A DNA stretch of 10,552 nucleotides from Thalassiosira profunda (lineage: Eukaryota; Bacillariophyta; Thalassiosirophyceae; Thalassiosirales; Thalassiosiraceae). Where the stretch lies: positions 1 to 10,552 of the forward strand of contig JALLAP010000973.1 in assembly GCA_036939355.1 (NCBI GenBank), read 5' to 3'. Within the stretch, counting starts at the first letter, position 1. Every line of letters starts with the position of its first letter. Made by a program: the position numbers and the translations under genes. Below are positions 1 to 6,893 of this stretch, piece after piece. The notes below the pieces were generated by a model. It did not search any database. It had not been told where the DNA came from and saw only the letters and a list, made by a program, of their open reading frames with translations.

Positions 1-321
1 AGAGCGAGACGTGTCAACCTGTGTCAACCACTCAAAAGCTCACGTCGAATGATCTCTTGTGTATCACAGGGCTGGGGCGGCAGTACTCTGGCCATCAAGT
101 GATGCTAACATACAACGCCAATTTATCCTATCCTAATCCCTCAGAAGCCCGGGCCCAACCATCGCCAATACGCTGCCAAAAGCTGGGAGAAAGCACTCTT
201 CAACCTCAGCCAAACCATTCCATTTCCCGTGGTCATGCAACCCTCTCGCCCACACTCTCGCGTCTTTCCCTGTTCCCAAAGTTCCTAGCGATACGCTTTC
301 TTCAAGCAGTTCCCCGTTCCG
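1..321. other. Gene-free stretch downstream of the ACT-domain gene
   Basis: I see no supported coding exon here on either strand. An open frame of 104 codons on the plus strand starts with GTG, has no recognisable domain and is Ser/Pro-rich in a way expected of chance reading. The minus-strand ACT gene ends at 322, so at least part of this stretch should be its 3' untranslated region. The only small structure is a two-copy tandem duplication near the left edge (GTGTCAACC at 11-19 and 21-29). A CTAAT...CAG pattern at about 134-145 resembles an intron 3' end, but no matching donor or protein frame supports it. Confidence 0.6.
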
Positions 322-1320
322 TCAATTCCGAATGATGCTGCCCGTGACGTCGGCGAACTCCACGTCGCAGTTCATGCTCTCCCCCAGCTCCTCCAGTTCC
401 TCCTTTATCTTTGCCCCGTCGAAGTGCGATGCCAATGGTTCGTACGCCACCGCCCGCCCCTCCACTGGATCAATGCGTCCGCCGAATAATGTGCAAAATC
501 ATTAGATGCCCACTATCAAGTGGATACGAAGTACGAGAGGACACTCACTATTGAACAGCTCCGTTCCTCCAAACGGTGCCTCTTCGTGGCTCGTTTTCAT
601 GCTTCCAATGGTCAGGCCGTTGCGCGCCAGCACCGACGTGAGCTTGTGGACCATCCCGGGATTGTCGGCGCCACTCAATTTGAACTGCCCGGCGACTGCA
701 TATTTTGGTCATATGATGTGCATGCCATTGCGATTGTCGCGAGCCCATCCGATGGAACGAAAGTTGAGCAACGATGCTGACACAATTAGATGCAATAGAG
801 ATACAAGAGTGCACAGGAAGACTCACATCCGATCTGCGGACAAACTTCCACCCTCCGCGGATCGACCGCCTCAAAGCAGCTCGTCGTCATGCCCCCCACC
901 CCGCCCTCCAACTCGGCGGGCAAGCTCCCCGCCTCGGACGGCGCAATTTCCACCAGCATCATGAGCGAGAAGTGTCCCCCGAGCAGTCTTGAATGGGATT
1001 CGCCCACGTTGCCGCCCCGATCGGTGACGATGCGCGTCACTTCGGCGACGATTCCGGGACGGTCGGGGCCAACGGCGTTGACGACGAGGCACTTCTTGAC
1101 GGGGACGGAGAGGACTCGCTGCTGGGATGTGTTGCATGACAATCCGTCCGATATCTGTCGTGCGAGGAGGATGCACAGCGATTGTGAGTGACGGGTTCGC
1201 AAACGCACAGGATACCCGACCACGCCCCGCCGGGTATCCTCTCACCTTGGCGCCGAGGGGCGCGAGGAGGCGCGACGCCGGGGCGACCGCCCGCCGGCTC
1301 AACGACGAAAGCAGCGCCAT
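322..1320 (-). CDS. Two-ACT-domain protein with mitochondrial-type presequence (GcvR-like), 4 exons
   Basis: Exons, read on the minus strand: 1320-1246, 1121-827, 695-549 and 464-322. Together they give 219 residues plus TGA. All introns are GT-AG (donors GTGAGA, GTGAGT, GTGAGT) and the reading phases agree at every junction. Residues 1-25 are Arg/Ala/Ser/Leu-rich with no acidic residue, like a mitochondrial presequence. ACT domain 1 covers about 35-105 (VVNAVGPDRPGIVAEVTRIV, then GGNVGESHSRLLGGHFSLMM). ACT domain 2 covers about 126-210 (GADNPGMVHKLTSVLARNG, then TELFNMEG). The D-R/N-P-G-[IM]-V turns are the usual ligand-side loops of ACT domains. Tandem ACT proteins of this size resemble bacterial GcvR, the glycine-cleavage regulator, and act by binding an amino acid and a partner protein. 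No catalytic domain is fused. A role as a mitochondrial amino-acid sensor is inference; the ligand is unknown. The gene is head to head with the crotonase gene. Confidence 0.86.
1122..1245 (-). other. Intron 1 of the ACT-domain gene, with donor-proximal inverted repeat
   Basis: This 124-base phase-0 intron starts GTGAGA and ends CCCAG, followed directly by a second CAG, which gives a tandem NAGNAG acceptor. It separates the 25-residue presequence exon from the ACT domains. Beginning five bases downstream of the donor GT dinucleotide on the transcript (plus-strand 1240 down to 1209) lies a perfect 10-base inverted repeat with a 12-base loop. Confidence 0.8.
1209..1240. repeat. 10-bp perfect inverted repeat, 12-base loop
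   Basis: The left arm is AGGATACCCG (1209-1218) and the right arm is CGGGTATCCT (1231-1240), exact reverse complements separated by 1219-1230. In the ACT-gene pre-mRNA this would fold into a GC-rich stem just after the 5' splice site at 1245-1244. Whether it affects splicing is inference. Confidence 0.8.
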
Positions 1321-1576
1321 GGTTGCAAATGGCGTCGAGAGGTACGGTAGGCGCGGCGGTGTCACCTCAAGGTGAGGTACGTGCGTTTGTTTCTTCCAAA
1401 AGATCCTCCAGTGAATTCCTCTGTACGTTCCACATGGGAATTGGCAGTCTGATGTTGGGGCTCGCGGCTCGCTCCTCCTCCTACCTCCTCCTCCCTCCCC
1501 AAGCCAACTAACCAAGAGCTAGCACCAGCACTCAGCTTCCTCTCTATCGCTCCCGCGGCCGCGCTCAACGCCACTG
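1321..1576. promoter_or_regulatory. Divergent promoter region between ACT and crotonase genes, with CTC-rich tract
   Basis: These 256 bases lie between two start codons pointing away from each other, so both 5' untranslated regions and both promoters must fit here. The clearest structure is a polypyrimidine tract of imperfect CTC repeats at 1472-1500 on the plus strand, about 77 bases before the crotonase ATG. I see no clear TATA box. The role is inferred from position only. Confidence 0.55.
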
Positions 1577-3091
1577 ATGCTTCCCCACCACGCGCGCCGC
1601 CGGCTGCTGCCGGCCGCGATGGCCGTTCACGCGCGCCGCGGCGCGGCTCCCACCGCGTCGGCGGTGCAGCGCGAAGGCGTCCACCCATCACTCCCTCGCC
1701 TCGGACCGCGGGCATCAGGTGCACCCATCAACGGCCGCTACCTCCTCCGCTGCCATTCTTCGTCATCGTCAGGGAGCCCAGCTGCAACATCGCCGTCCAA
1801 AACTGGCGACACGCAGGAGAGCAGCAACACCTACACGGTCAAACAATCGGCCGACGAGATTACCATCAAAGATCGGGTGCGAATCATACCCCTCGGACAG
1901 GGCGTGGTCCACGTCCTCCTCTCGCGGCCGGAGAAGCTCAATAGTCTAGACCTCCCGATGTTCGAGGTGAGCGCACAATATGCCAATTTGATGCTAAAGC
2001 CAGCTGCATTCTGTCAGTCTGACCACACACTCACATCTTATGCACCAATTGCAACACATCATTGTTGGCGCGCTGCAATCGCAAAAAGGCCATCGCCGAC
2101 GCGGCCTCCCGCCTCAAGACCGACCCCGCCCTCTCCACGAACCTCCGCGCCGTCATCATCAGCGGCGAGGGGCGGGCGTTCTGCACCGGCCTAGACGCCA
2201 AGGGGGTCGCCCTCTCGGGGCCGAGCAAGGCTCTCAATGCATTGTTGGAACGGCCGAGTCCCTATGGGGGAGCGGAGGGGAGGGGGAACTTGGCCCAGGA
2301 CGTGTCGGTGCTGTGGAGGTGAGTGGGGGGTGCATCCACGGTGCATTGGAGCATGCATGTCTGCTTGTGCTTGGATACACTTACAGTGAGTTGGCAATGC
2401 TATTTTATACTCTCAGAGAGCTGCCGGTTCCGGTGATTGCGTGCCTTCACGGAATGTGCTTTGGGGGAGGTACGTGCATTCGTCTCTCATGCGAGCAAGA
2501 GAGAGTTGGAGACCGATTTTTGCTCACTGCTGCCACATCTGAACTGACTTCCATCCAAATCCTGGAATCAGGGTTGCAAATAGCGCTCGGAGCCGACATG
2601 CGCTTCGCCACGCCGGACTGCAAGATCTCCATCATGGAATCGCGCTGGGGCCTCATTCCGGATATGGGCATATCAATAACTCTGCGGGAGCTCGTGTCCA
2701 TCGACGTGGCGAAGGAGCTGACGATGACCGGTCGCATCGTGTCTGGGTTGGAGGCGGAGAGGGTGGGGCTGGTGACGCGATGTGTGGATGACCCGATGGA
2801 GGAGGCGAGGAAAGTGGCGAAGGAGATTGCCGAGAGGTGCGTCAGCAATGTGTTGTGATCTTGACTCTCCCTTGCCCTTGGCTGATGCATTGCAAATCGA
2901 TACGCAGATCGCCTGATTCCGTGGCGTTGACGAAAGAGCTATTCCAATCGACGTGGGTGGCCGATGAGGAAAGCTGTCTGAAGAAGGAAACGGAGCTCCA
3001 AATGAGGTTGATTGGGACGTGGAATCAAATCGCCGCCTCGGGCAGGTCCTTTGGGGTTAAGCTGCCGTACTTTCGGAAGAAAGAAGGCTGA
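1577..3091 (+). CDS. Crotonase-family enoyl-CoA hydratase/isomerase, mitochondrial type, 5 exons
   Basis: Exons 1577-1966, 2089-2318, 2417-2469, 2572-2836 and 2908-3091 give 373 residues. Donors are GTGAGC, GTGAGT, GTACGT and GTGCGT, and phases match throughout. Residues 1-65 are Arg-rich and lack acidic residues except one Glu, like a mitochondrial presequence; Met15 (1619) is a possible alternative start. A Ser/Thr-rich linker precedes the crotonase fold, which begins near residue 105. The two oxyanion-hole segments are SGEGRAFCTGLD (155-166) and HGMCFGGGLQIALGADMRFA (218-237). Acidic residues sit at Glu247 (IMESRWGL) and Asp255 (IPDMG). Compared with textbook enoyl-CoA hydratase, the second catalytic Glu is replaced by Asp. 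That layout is closer to dienoyl-CoA isomerase (ECH1), so simple hydratase activity should not be assumed. The likely substrate class is acyl-CoA thioesters in mitochondria. The last exon codes for a long C-terminal helical tail ending KLPYFRKKEG. Intron 3 is stop-free and of length 3n. Confidence 0.9.
2470..2571 (+). other. Crotonase intron 3: 102 bases, in frame and stop-free
   Basis: The intron runs from GTACGT to AATCAG and interrupts the third glycine of the HGMCFGGG oxyanion-hole motif (phase 1). Its length is a multiple of three and it has no stop in the reading frame, so retention would add 34 residues between Gly225 and Leu226 without a frameshift. Family knowledge says the two flanks are normally contiguous, so it is treated as an intron. 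Confidence 0.82.
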
Positions 3092-3332
3092 TTTTTTTGC
3101 AAGGGGAGAGACGCGCTTCGACAGGTGGGACAGGCGTGGATTTTCGACCTGGACGGAACAGATTTCTTCTGACCAGCGTGGATATTCACCCAAAAGTGCT
3201 CGACTCATCTTTGGGCGAGGGCCTTTTTGGGTGGCTTTGCACCTCTTGCTCACGAATACAGCCACAAAACAACCACCACCACAGAGACCCATTTCATTGG
3301 AGACTAGACCTTGGTGCCATCGAACGTACACA
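3092..3332. other. Intergenic region between crotonase and RBR genes
   Basis: These 241 bases must hold the crotonase 3' end and the RBR promoter and leader. The RBR frame stays open upstream across this whole region and into the crotonase last exon, but the translation there has no recognisable domain. It lacks a well-supported ATG, so I treat it as untranslated. No clear TATA box or AATAAA signal is visible. Confidence 0.5.
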
Positions 3333-5133
3333 ATGAATCTCGCCGTTGACAATCGATACAAGAGCCAGGCGAGGCTGATGCTTCAGAACTCCTTCCAGCA
3401 CATCTCCTGCGCTGCCATCGATTCTGCCTTTTCCGCGTCGAACTTCAACTTCAATGACGCCTTCTACTTCCTCAGCAACATCGAAGCTCAGCGCGATGCT
3501 ACGGACGGACATGGCGCGGGCCACTTTAATGGGATCCCTCCGCGCCTCCGGGTCTTCCTCCGGAGGGAGCGTCCTCGAAAGAATGTGACGTTGACCGAAC
3601 GCGACGAACGACTTCGCGGCGAAATTGACGCCATCCCTGAACTCAATACAAAGGAGAAGGAAGTGATTGATCTAACATCGGACACCGAAGACGAAGATTC
3701 CATTGTCGTGGAAGATGTTAAGGAGCTGGAGGTCGAATGCCTTTGCTGCTTTGGCGATTATGTGCCATCAGAGACGAGGGAGTGTGAGCCTGGAAGCGGC
3801 CATCGTGTTTGCAAGGAGTGCATCTACCGCTATGTTTCTGAGCAGCTTGATGGAAACGATAGCGCATCCTTCACGTGCATTGTTGATACCAACTGCCAGA
3901 ATAATTACTCCCTGTCCTTGTTGGATCAAGTGCTCTCGCCCAAGCTGAACAAGCGTGCGAACGACCGTGTCTTTCGTGAAGAGATGAAGAAGGCTGGAAT
4001 TAAGTCTTGGTGAGTACCTATTGAGCATCAAGTGCCTTGCTGTGATCTGATTCTATCTCTCGTCTCACGCCTCCCACCCTATTGAACCCAGGACGTGCCC
4101 TCACTGCGCGTACATCGGCTTCAACGGGTATTCGGAGCGCATTCCTTGGATCGAATGCCCAGAGTGCTCCATCAAATACTGTACAAAGTGCAACGAAGTG
4201 CACCACAAGGGCAAAACTTGTGACGACATCCGCAGGGAGAAAGAACGGGAGAGAGATCCCAAACGCCGAGCTCACGAGGCCATGACGCAGGCTTGCAAGC
4301 GCTTCTGTCCTCACTGCAATCAAGAATACCAGAAGAGCGACGGGTGCAATAAAATTCGCTGCAAGTGCCGGCTGCTGAGTTGTTACCTTTGCGGAGAGAA
4401 GATTGAGGACTACTCGCACTTTTGCAATCATAAGCTTCCCGAAGGCGCTACTAAGTGCAGGTGCGGAAAGCCTTGCCGGCTGTGGACTGACTCCACAGAG
4501 ATGGACCAGATGGATCGAACGAAACGCCAGGAGGCTGGACGAAAGGCACTTGCCGAGGCGGGCGTAACCGACGAAAAGGAGATTCTCTCCATCCTGGCAT
4601 CTCCTCCTAAGAAGGTGGTAGCGGCAGGCAATGCTGAACCGCCTGCACGGCCAGCTGTTGTGCCAGCTCCAGTGCGCCAAGCAGCGCCTCGGCCGGTGAG
4701 GGCTCCAGCCCCACACAATGGCGCCGGCCAACCAGTGAATGCTCCTGCTCGATTGAGAGAGGCCGCAGAAGTACGCGCAGAGGGGCAGCGGCGAATCGAA
4801 GCTCTACGAGCAGCCCGTCGAGCCCGCGCGGGTGAGGCCAGGCAGCAATTTCCCGCGCCTCAGGTTGCCCCTGGCCTAGGACAAGCTCTTCCGAATCAGC
4901 CCATTCCACCTGCGCCTCCTATTGTTCGTGAAGGGTTGCTGGCAGCTGATCGCGTGCTGGCAGGGGCAGCCCAGATGCCAGCTGTTCCAGATAGGGCTGG
5001 GTTGCATCAGCGCAATGCCGCTGCCCAGCAGCACGAAGAGGCTGCTGGGCAGCATGCAGAGGATGCCCGCCAACGTCCCGAATTTGAGGACGCCCTCAAT
5101 GCGCTTGAGAACGGCCAATGCGTCATTCAATAA
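3333..5133 (+). CDS. RBR (RING-IBR-RING) E3 ubiquitin ligase, RNF216/TRIAD3-like
   Basis: Exons 3333-4009 and 4092-5133 give 572 residues; the intron (82 bases, GTGAGT...CCCAG) splits Trp226. Residues 7-50 look like a small UBA/CUE-type helical domain. An acidic VIDLTSDTEDED stretch (111-122) resembles a SUMO-interaction motif. RING1 spans about 136-188 (CLCC, then HRVCKEC). The IBR spans about 228-269 (CPHC, CPEC, CTKC, HHKGKTC). RING2 spans 298-326 (CPHC, then SDGCNKIRCKC, CYLC), and Cys311 in SDGC is the expected thioester-forming cysteine. The following HFCNH...CRCGKPCRLWTD block (335-359) is the Cys/His-rich C-terminal element that marks RNF216-type RBRs rather than parkin or HHARI types. 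RBR enzymes take ubiquitin from an E2 onto the RING2 cysteine and pass it to substrate. The tail (about 400-572) is Ala/Pro/Arg-rich and low in complexity. The start at 3333 places the small helical domain at the N terminus; upstream sequence in frame is not convincing protein. Confidence 0.93.
5020..5053. repeat. 12-bp perfect inverted repeat inside the RBR tail
   Basis: GCTGCCCAGCAG (5020-5031) and CTGCTGGGCAGC (5042-5053) are exact reverse complements with a 10-base loop. It lies in coding sequence for an AAQQHEEAAGQHAED stretch, about 80 bases before the stop codon. Part of this may follow simply from alternating Ala and Gln codons. Confidence 0.85.
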
Positions 5134-5241
5134 AAAGCGCAGCGAACGAGATTGGGTCAAAGGGATAAAGGAGACGGGCACGTTAGTTGTGTTCGAGTCT
5201 ATTGCAAGCTTCCGTGCACTCGTGCTGGAAGAAACGATCAT
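5134..5241. other. Short convergent 3' intergenic region (RBR / SDR)
   Basis: Only 108 bases separate the stop codons of two converging genes, so their 3' untranslated regions probably overlap as antisense transcripts unless both are very short. The RBR stop is directly followed by an A-run (TAAAAAGC). No strong polyadenylation hexamer is visible on either strand. Confidence 0.55.
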
Positions 5242-6108
5242 CTAAAGAGAAAACGTTGCCTCGCGTATTGGCTTGAGAGCCGCGCTATCCGCAAGCCCTT
5301 TGGCCCTCGCTTCGTCCAGCTCGTCTGCATGCACGTAATGCCCCGTCACACCCCCCTCCAGCAATACAAACAGGCTGTCTTCGATGCTCTCCGCACTGCG
5401 CACGCCCTTTCGTCCCTCCGGCTTCGGAAAGCTTCGGGTATTCACCATACCCGGGGATAACGTGTTGACCTCGATGCCCTTGTCTTTCACTTCCTCCGCC
5501 AGTGCCGCCGTTATTCCCTCCAGGGCAAATTTGGACGCACAATAAAGGGACATGTTTGGCAGCCCCACCTTCCCCGCCCGAGAGCTGATGTTGACGATTC
5601 TCCCACTGCCCGCCGGAAGCATCGCATGTCTGAGGACGGCGGATGTGACCGCGTGGACTCCGACCACGTTGAGATCCAGGAGGCTCCGCAAATCTTCCGC
5701 TGACAGGGATTCCAGCGGGCCCTTCGATTTTTGGGCTCCTCCCGCATTATTTATGAGAATGTCGATGCCTCCCCACTCCTTCACGATGGATTTGACGGTA
5801 TCCTCCACCTGCGAGACGTTGGTGACGTCTGCCACGTGAATGCGCATCGGCGTCGAGTCCTTGACATCATCTGATGTTGCAATTGCCGACGTTTCCTCCA
5901 GCTCGGACCTCGTCCTCGAGGTGATGGCAACCTTGGCGCCGTGTCTGCTGCAAATCAGGGCGATGGCTCGCCCTATGCCTCGGCCGGCACCTGTCACCAA
6001 CACTCGCTGGTTGACAAGCCGGGCCGACGGGCACGCCATCATGGCCTCGAGAGGGACTGTAGCAATCGAGAGGAGCAGGACGACGAATGGGAGCGTCCGC
6101 GGTAGCAT
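5242..6108 (-). CDS. Short-chain dehydrogenase/reductase with N-terminal hydrophobic leader
   Basis: One uninterrupted frame of 288 residues. Residues 5-18 are a hydrophobic leader (LPFVVLLLSIATV) that could be a signal peptide or signal anchor; Met23 and Met24 could start a leaderless form. The classical SDR fold follows: the dinucleotide-binding motif TGAGRGIG (39-46), ADV near 93-95, NNAG (120-123), the catalytic residues Asn147, Ser176 (NISSRAG), Tyr189 and Lys193 (YCASK), then the usual SPG turn (218-220). Length and motifs fit classical SDRs that use NAD(P)(H). Arg64 and Arg66 (ITSRTRSE), after the second beta strand, suggest NADPH preference; this is inference. The closest familiar types are 3-oxoacyl-ACP reductase and sepiapterin-reductase-like enzymes, but the substrate cannot be read from sequence. 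Lack of introns contrasts with the neighbouring split genes. It shares a divergent promoter with the cupin gene. Confidence 0.93.
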   Translation of the reverse strand: MLPRTLPFVVLLLSIATVPLEAMMACPSARLVNQRVLVTGAGRGIGRAIALICSRHGAKVAITSRTRSELEETSAIATSDDVKDSTPMRIHVADVTNVSQVEDTVKSIVKEWGGIDILINNAGGAQKSKGPLESLSAEDLRSLLDLNVVGVHAVTSAVLRHAMLPAGSGRIVNISSRAGKVGLPNMSLYCASKFALEGITAALAEEVKDKGIEVNTLSPGMVNTRSFPKPEGRKGVRSAESIEDSLFVLLEGGVTGHYVHADELDEARAKGLADSAALKPIREATFSL

Positions 6109-6374
6109 GGCGATTTGATGGGAGAGAATGAACGAAGCTCAAGCCCGCCGAACCCTCCGCCTCGCGCTGTAGAAATGATCTGATTCCTACGTATGTAGAA
6201 GTGATGGCTCGAGAGAGGAATGCAACACACACACAGAGGGCCGCCGCCCCCCCTCCACCTTTCCGAATCGACAGCGGCGGGAGCTACGCAGCCGCAGGCA
6301 AGCATTCACGTGCTAATAATAAGAGCGGGAGGGTTGGAGGCGGCCTGTAAAATCAGGGCGGCGCGGATCAAACA
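6109..6374. promoter_or_regulatory. Divergent promoter region between SDR and cupin genes
   Basis: These 266 bases separate two divergent start codons. Visible elements are a perfect CACGTG box (6307-6312), a short AC repeat (6225-6235), a C-rich run near 6247-6255, and two near-identical 12-mers, TGTAGAAATGAT (6168-6179) and TGTAGAAGTGAT (6194-6205). CACGTG is the known target of bHLH and some bZIP factors. Its use here, and sharing by both genes, is inferred from position. Confidence 0.55.
6307..6312. promoter_or_regulatory. CACGTG (E-box/G-box) candidate
   Basis: A palindromic hexamer 63 bases upstream of the cupin ATG and about 200 bases upstream of the SDR ATG. It matches the bHLH/bZIP core site exactly. 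A hexamer occurs by chance about every 4 kb, so position is the main support. Confidence 0.35.
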
Positions 6375-6893
6375 ATGGCGAGGGTATCCTCCGCTCTGAT
6401 GCACGCCCTCAGGTGGACGCTGCTGCTCTGTCTCTTCGGCAGGGCATTAGCGTTCCTCTCAACAAGCCCCGCGAAATACTCTCCAGTTTGTTCTCGATCG
6501 CGGCTCTATTATCATCCCGCAGTGGATGGATGGGAAGAGAAGTACATCGCGTGCGGCGGCCAGCCATCAACTGACGGCGGTCCGCGGGTGATCTCCACTG
6601 AATTCGAGGTCCGCGCCGCCACCGAAGCGGAACTGGCAGACCTCGACGTGGCGCACTGGCCGGTGTGGACGACGGGGGACAAAGAAAAGTGGGCGGTGGG
6701 GAACCAAGTAGTGAATAAGGAGATGCCGTACGGGGAATTGTCGTTCATCACGGAGGGCAAACTGGAGATCATTCCGCAGAGTTCGGGGATGCCAGTGGTC
6801 GTGAAAGTGGGAGACTTTGTGACCTTTCCAAAGGGATTCGTGGCGTCGTGGCAGGTTGTGGAGGAGCTGACTTGGCATTACTATCTGTACTGA
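6375..6893 (+). CDS. Plastid-targeted small cupin (Cupin_3/DUF861-like)
   Basis: One intronless frame of 172 residues. Residues 11-22 are hydrophobic and the likely signal cleavage is RALA|FLSTSP after Ala26. Phe27 at +1, followed by a Ser/Pro/Lys/Arg-rich transit-like stretch, matches the bipartite plastid address known from diatoms and related algae. The mature part reads as a single-domain cupin of the Cupin_3 type: HWPVWTTGDKEKW (94-106), then YGELSFITEGKLEIIPQ (119-135) and VKVGDFVTFPKGFVASWQV (143-161), ending HYYLY. The classical metal-binding histidines of cupin motif 1 are absent, with only Glu127 of TEG kept, and Trp159 stands where motif 2 usually has His. This is typical of the family that includes small plastid cupins of plants. 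Its function is not known with confidence; a role as an enzyme or small-molecule binder in the plastid is inference. Confidence 0.88.
   Translation: MARVSSALMHALRWTLLLCLFGRALAFLSTSPAKYSPVCSRSRLYYHPAVDGWEEKYIACGGQPSTDGGPRVISTEFEVRAATEAELADLDVAHWPVWTTGDKEKWAVGNQVVNKEMPYGELSFITEGKLEIIPQSSGMPVVVKVGDFVTFPKGFVASWQVVEELTWHYYLY

Noticed and set aside
134..145. CTAAT...CTCAG pattern resembling a branch site and acceptor
   Set aside because: No matching donor or conserved exon was found around it; such short matches are common.
21..335. 104-codon plus-strand open frame at the left edge
   Set aside because: It starts at GTG, has no recognisable domain, and lies where the ACT gene's 3' untranslated region is expected.
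786..871. Continuous reading of ACT exon 2 past 827 to a stop
   Set aside because: The frame loses ACT-domain similarity at a GTGAGT donor, and splicing to 695 restores a correct second ACT domain.
3012..3332. In-frame upstream extension of the RBR protein by 107 residues
   Set aside because: The extension overlaps the end of the crotonase coding sequence in another frame, has no domain-like sequence, and ATG 3333 begins a plausible helical domain.
4018..4731. Long (237-codon) minus-strand open frame opposite the RBR gene
   Set aside because: It is the antisense shadow of a clearly conserved RBR coding exon and has no domain of its own.
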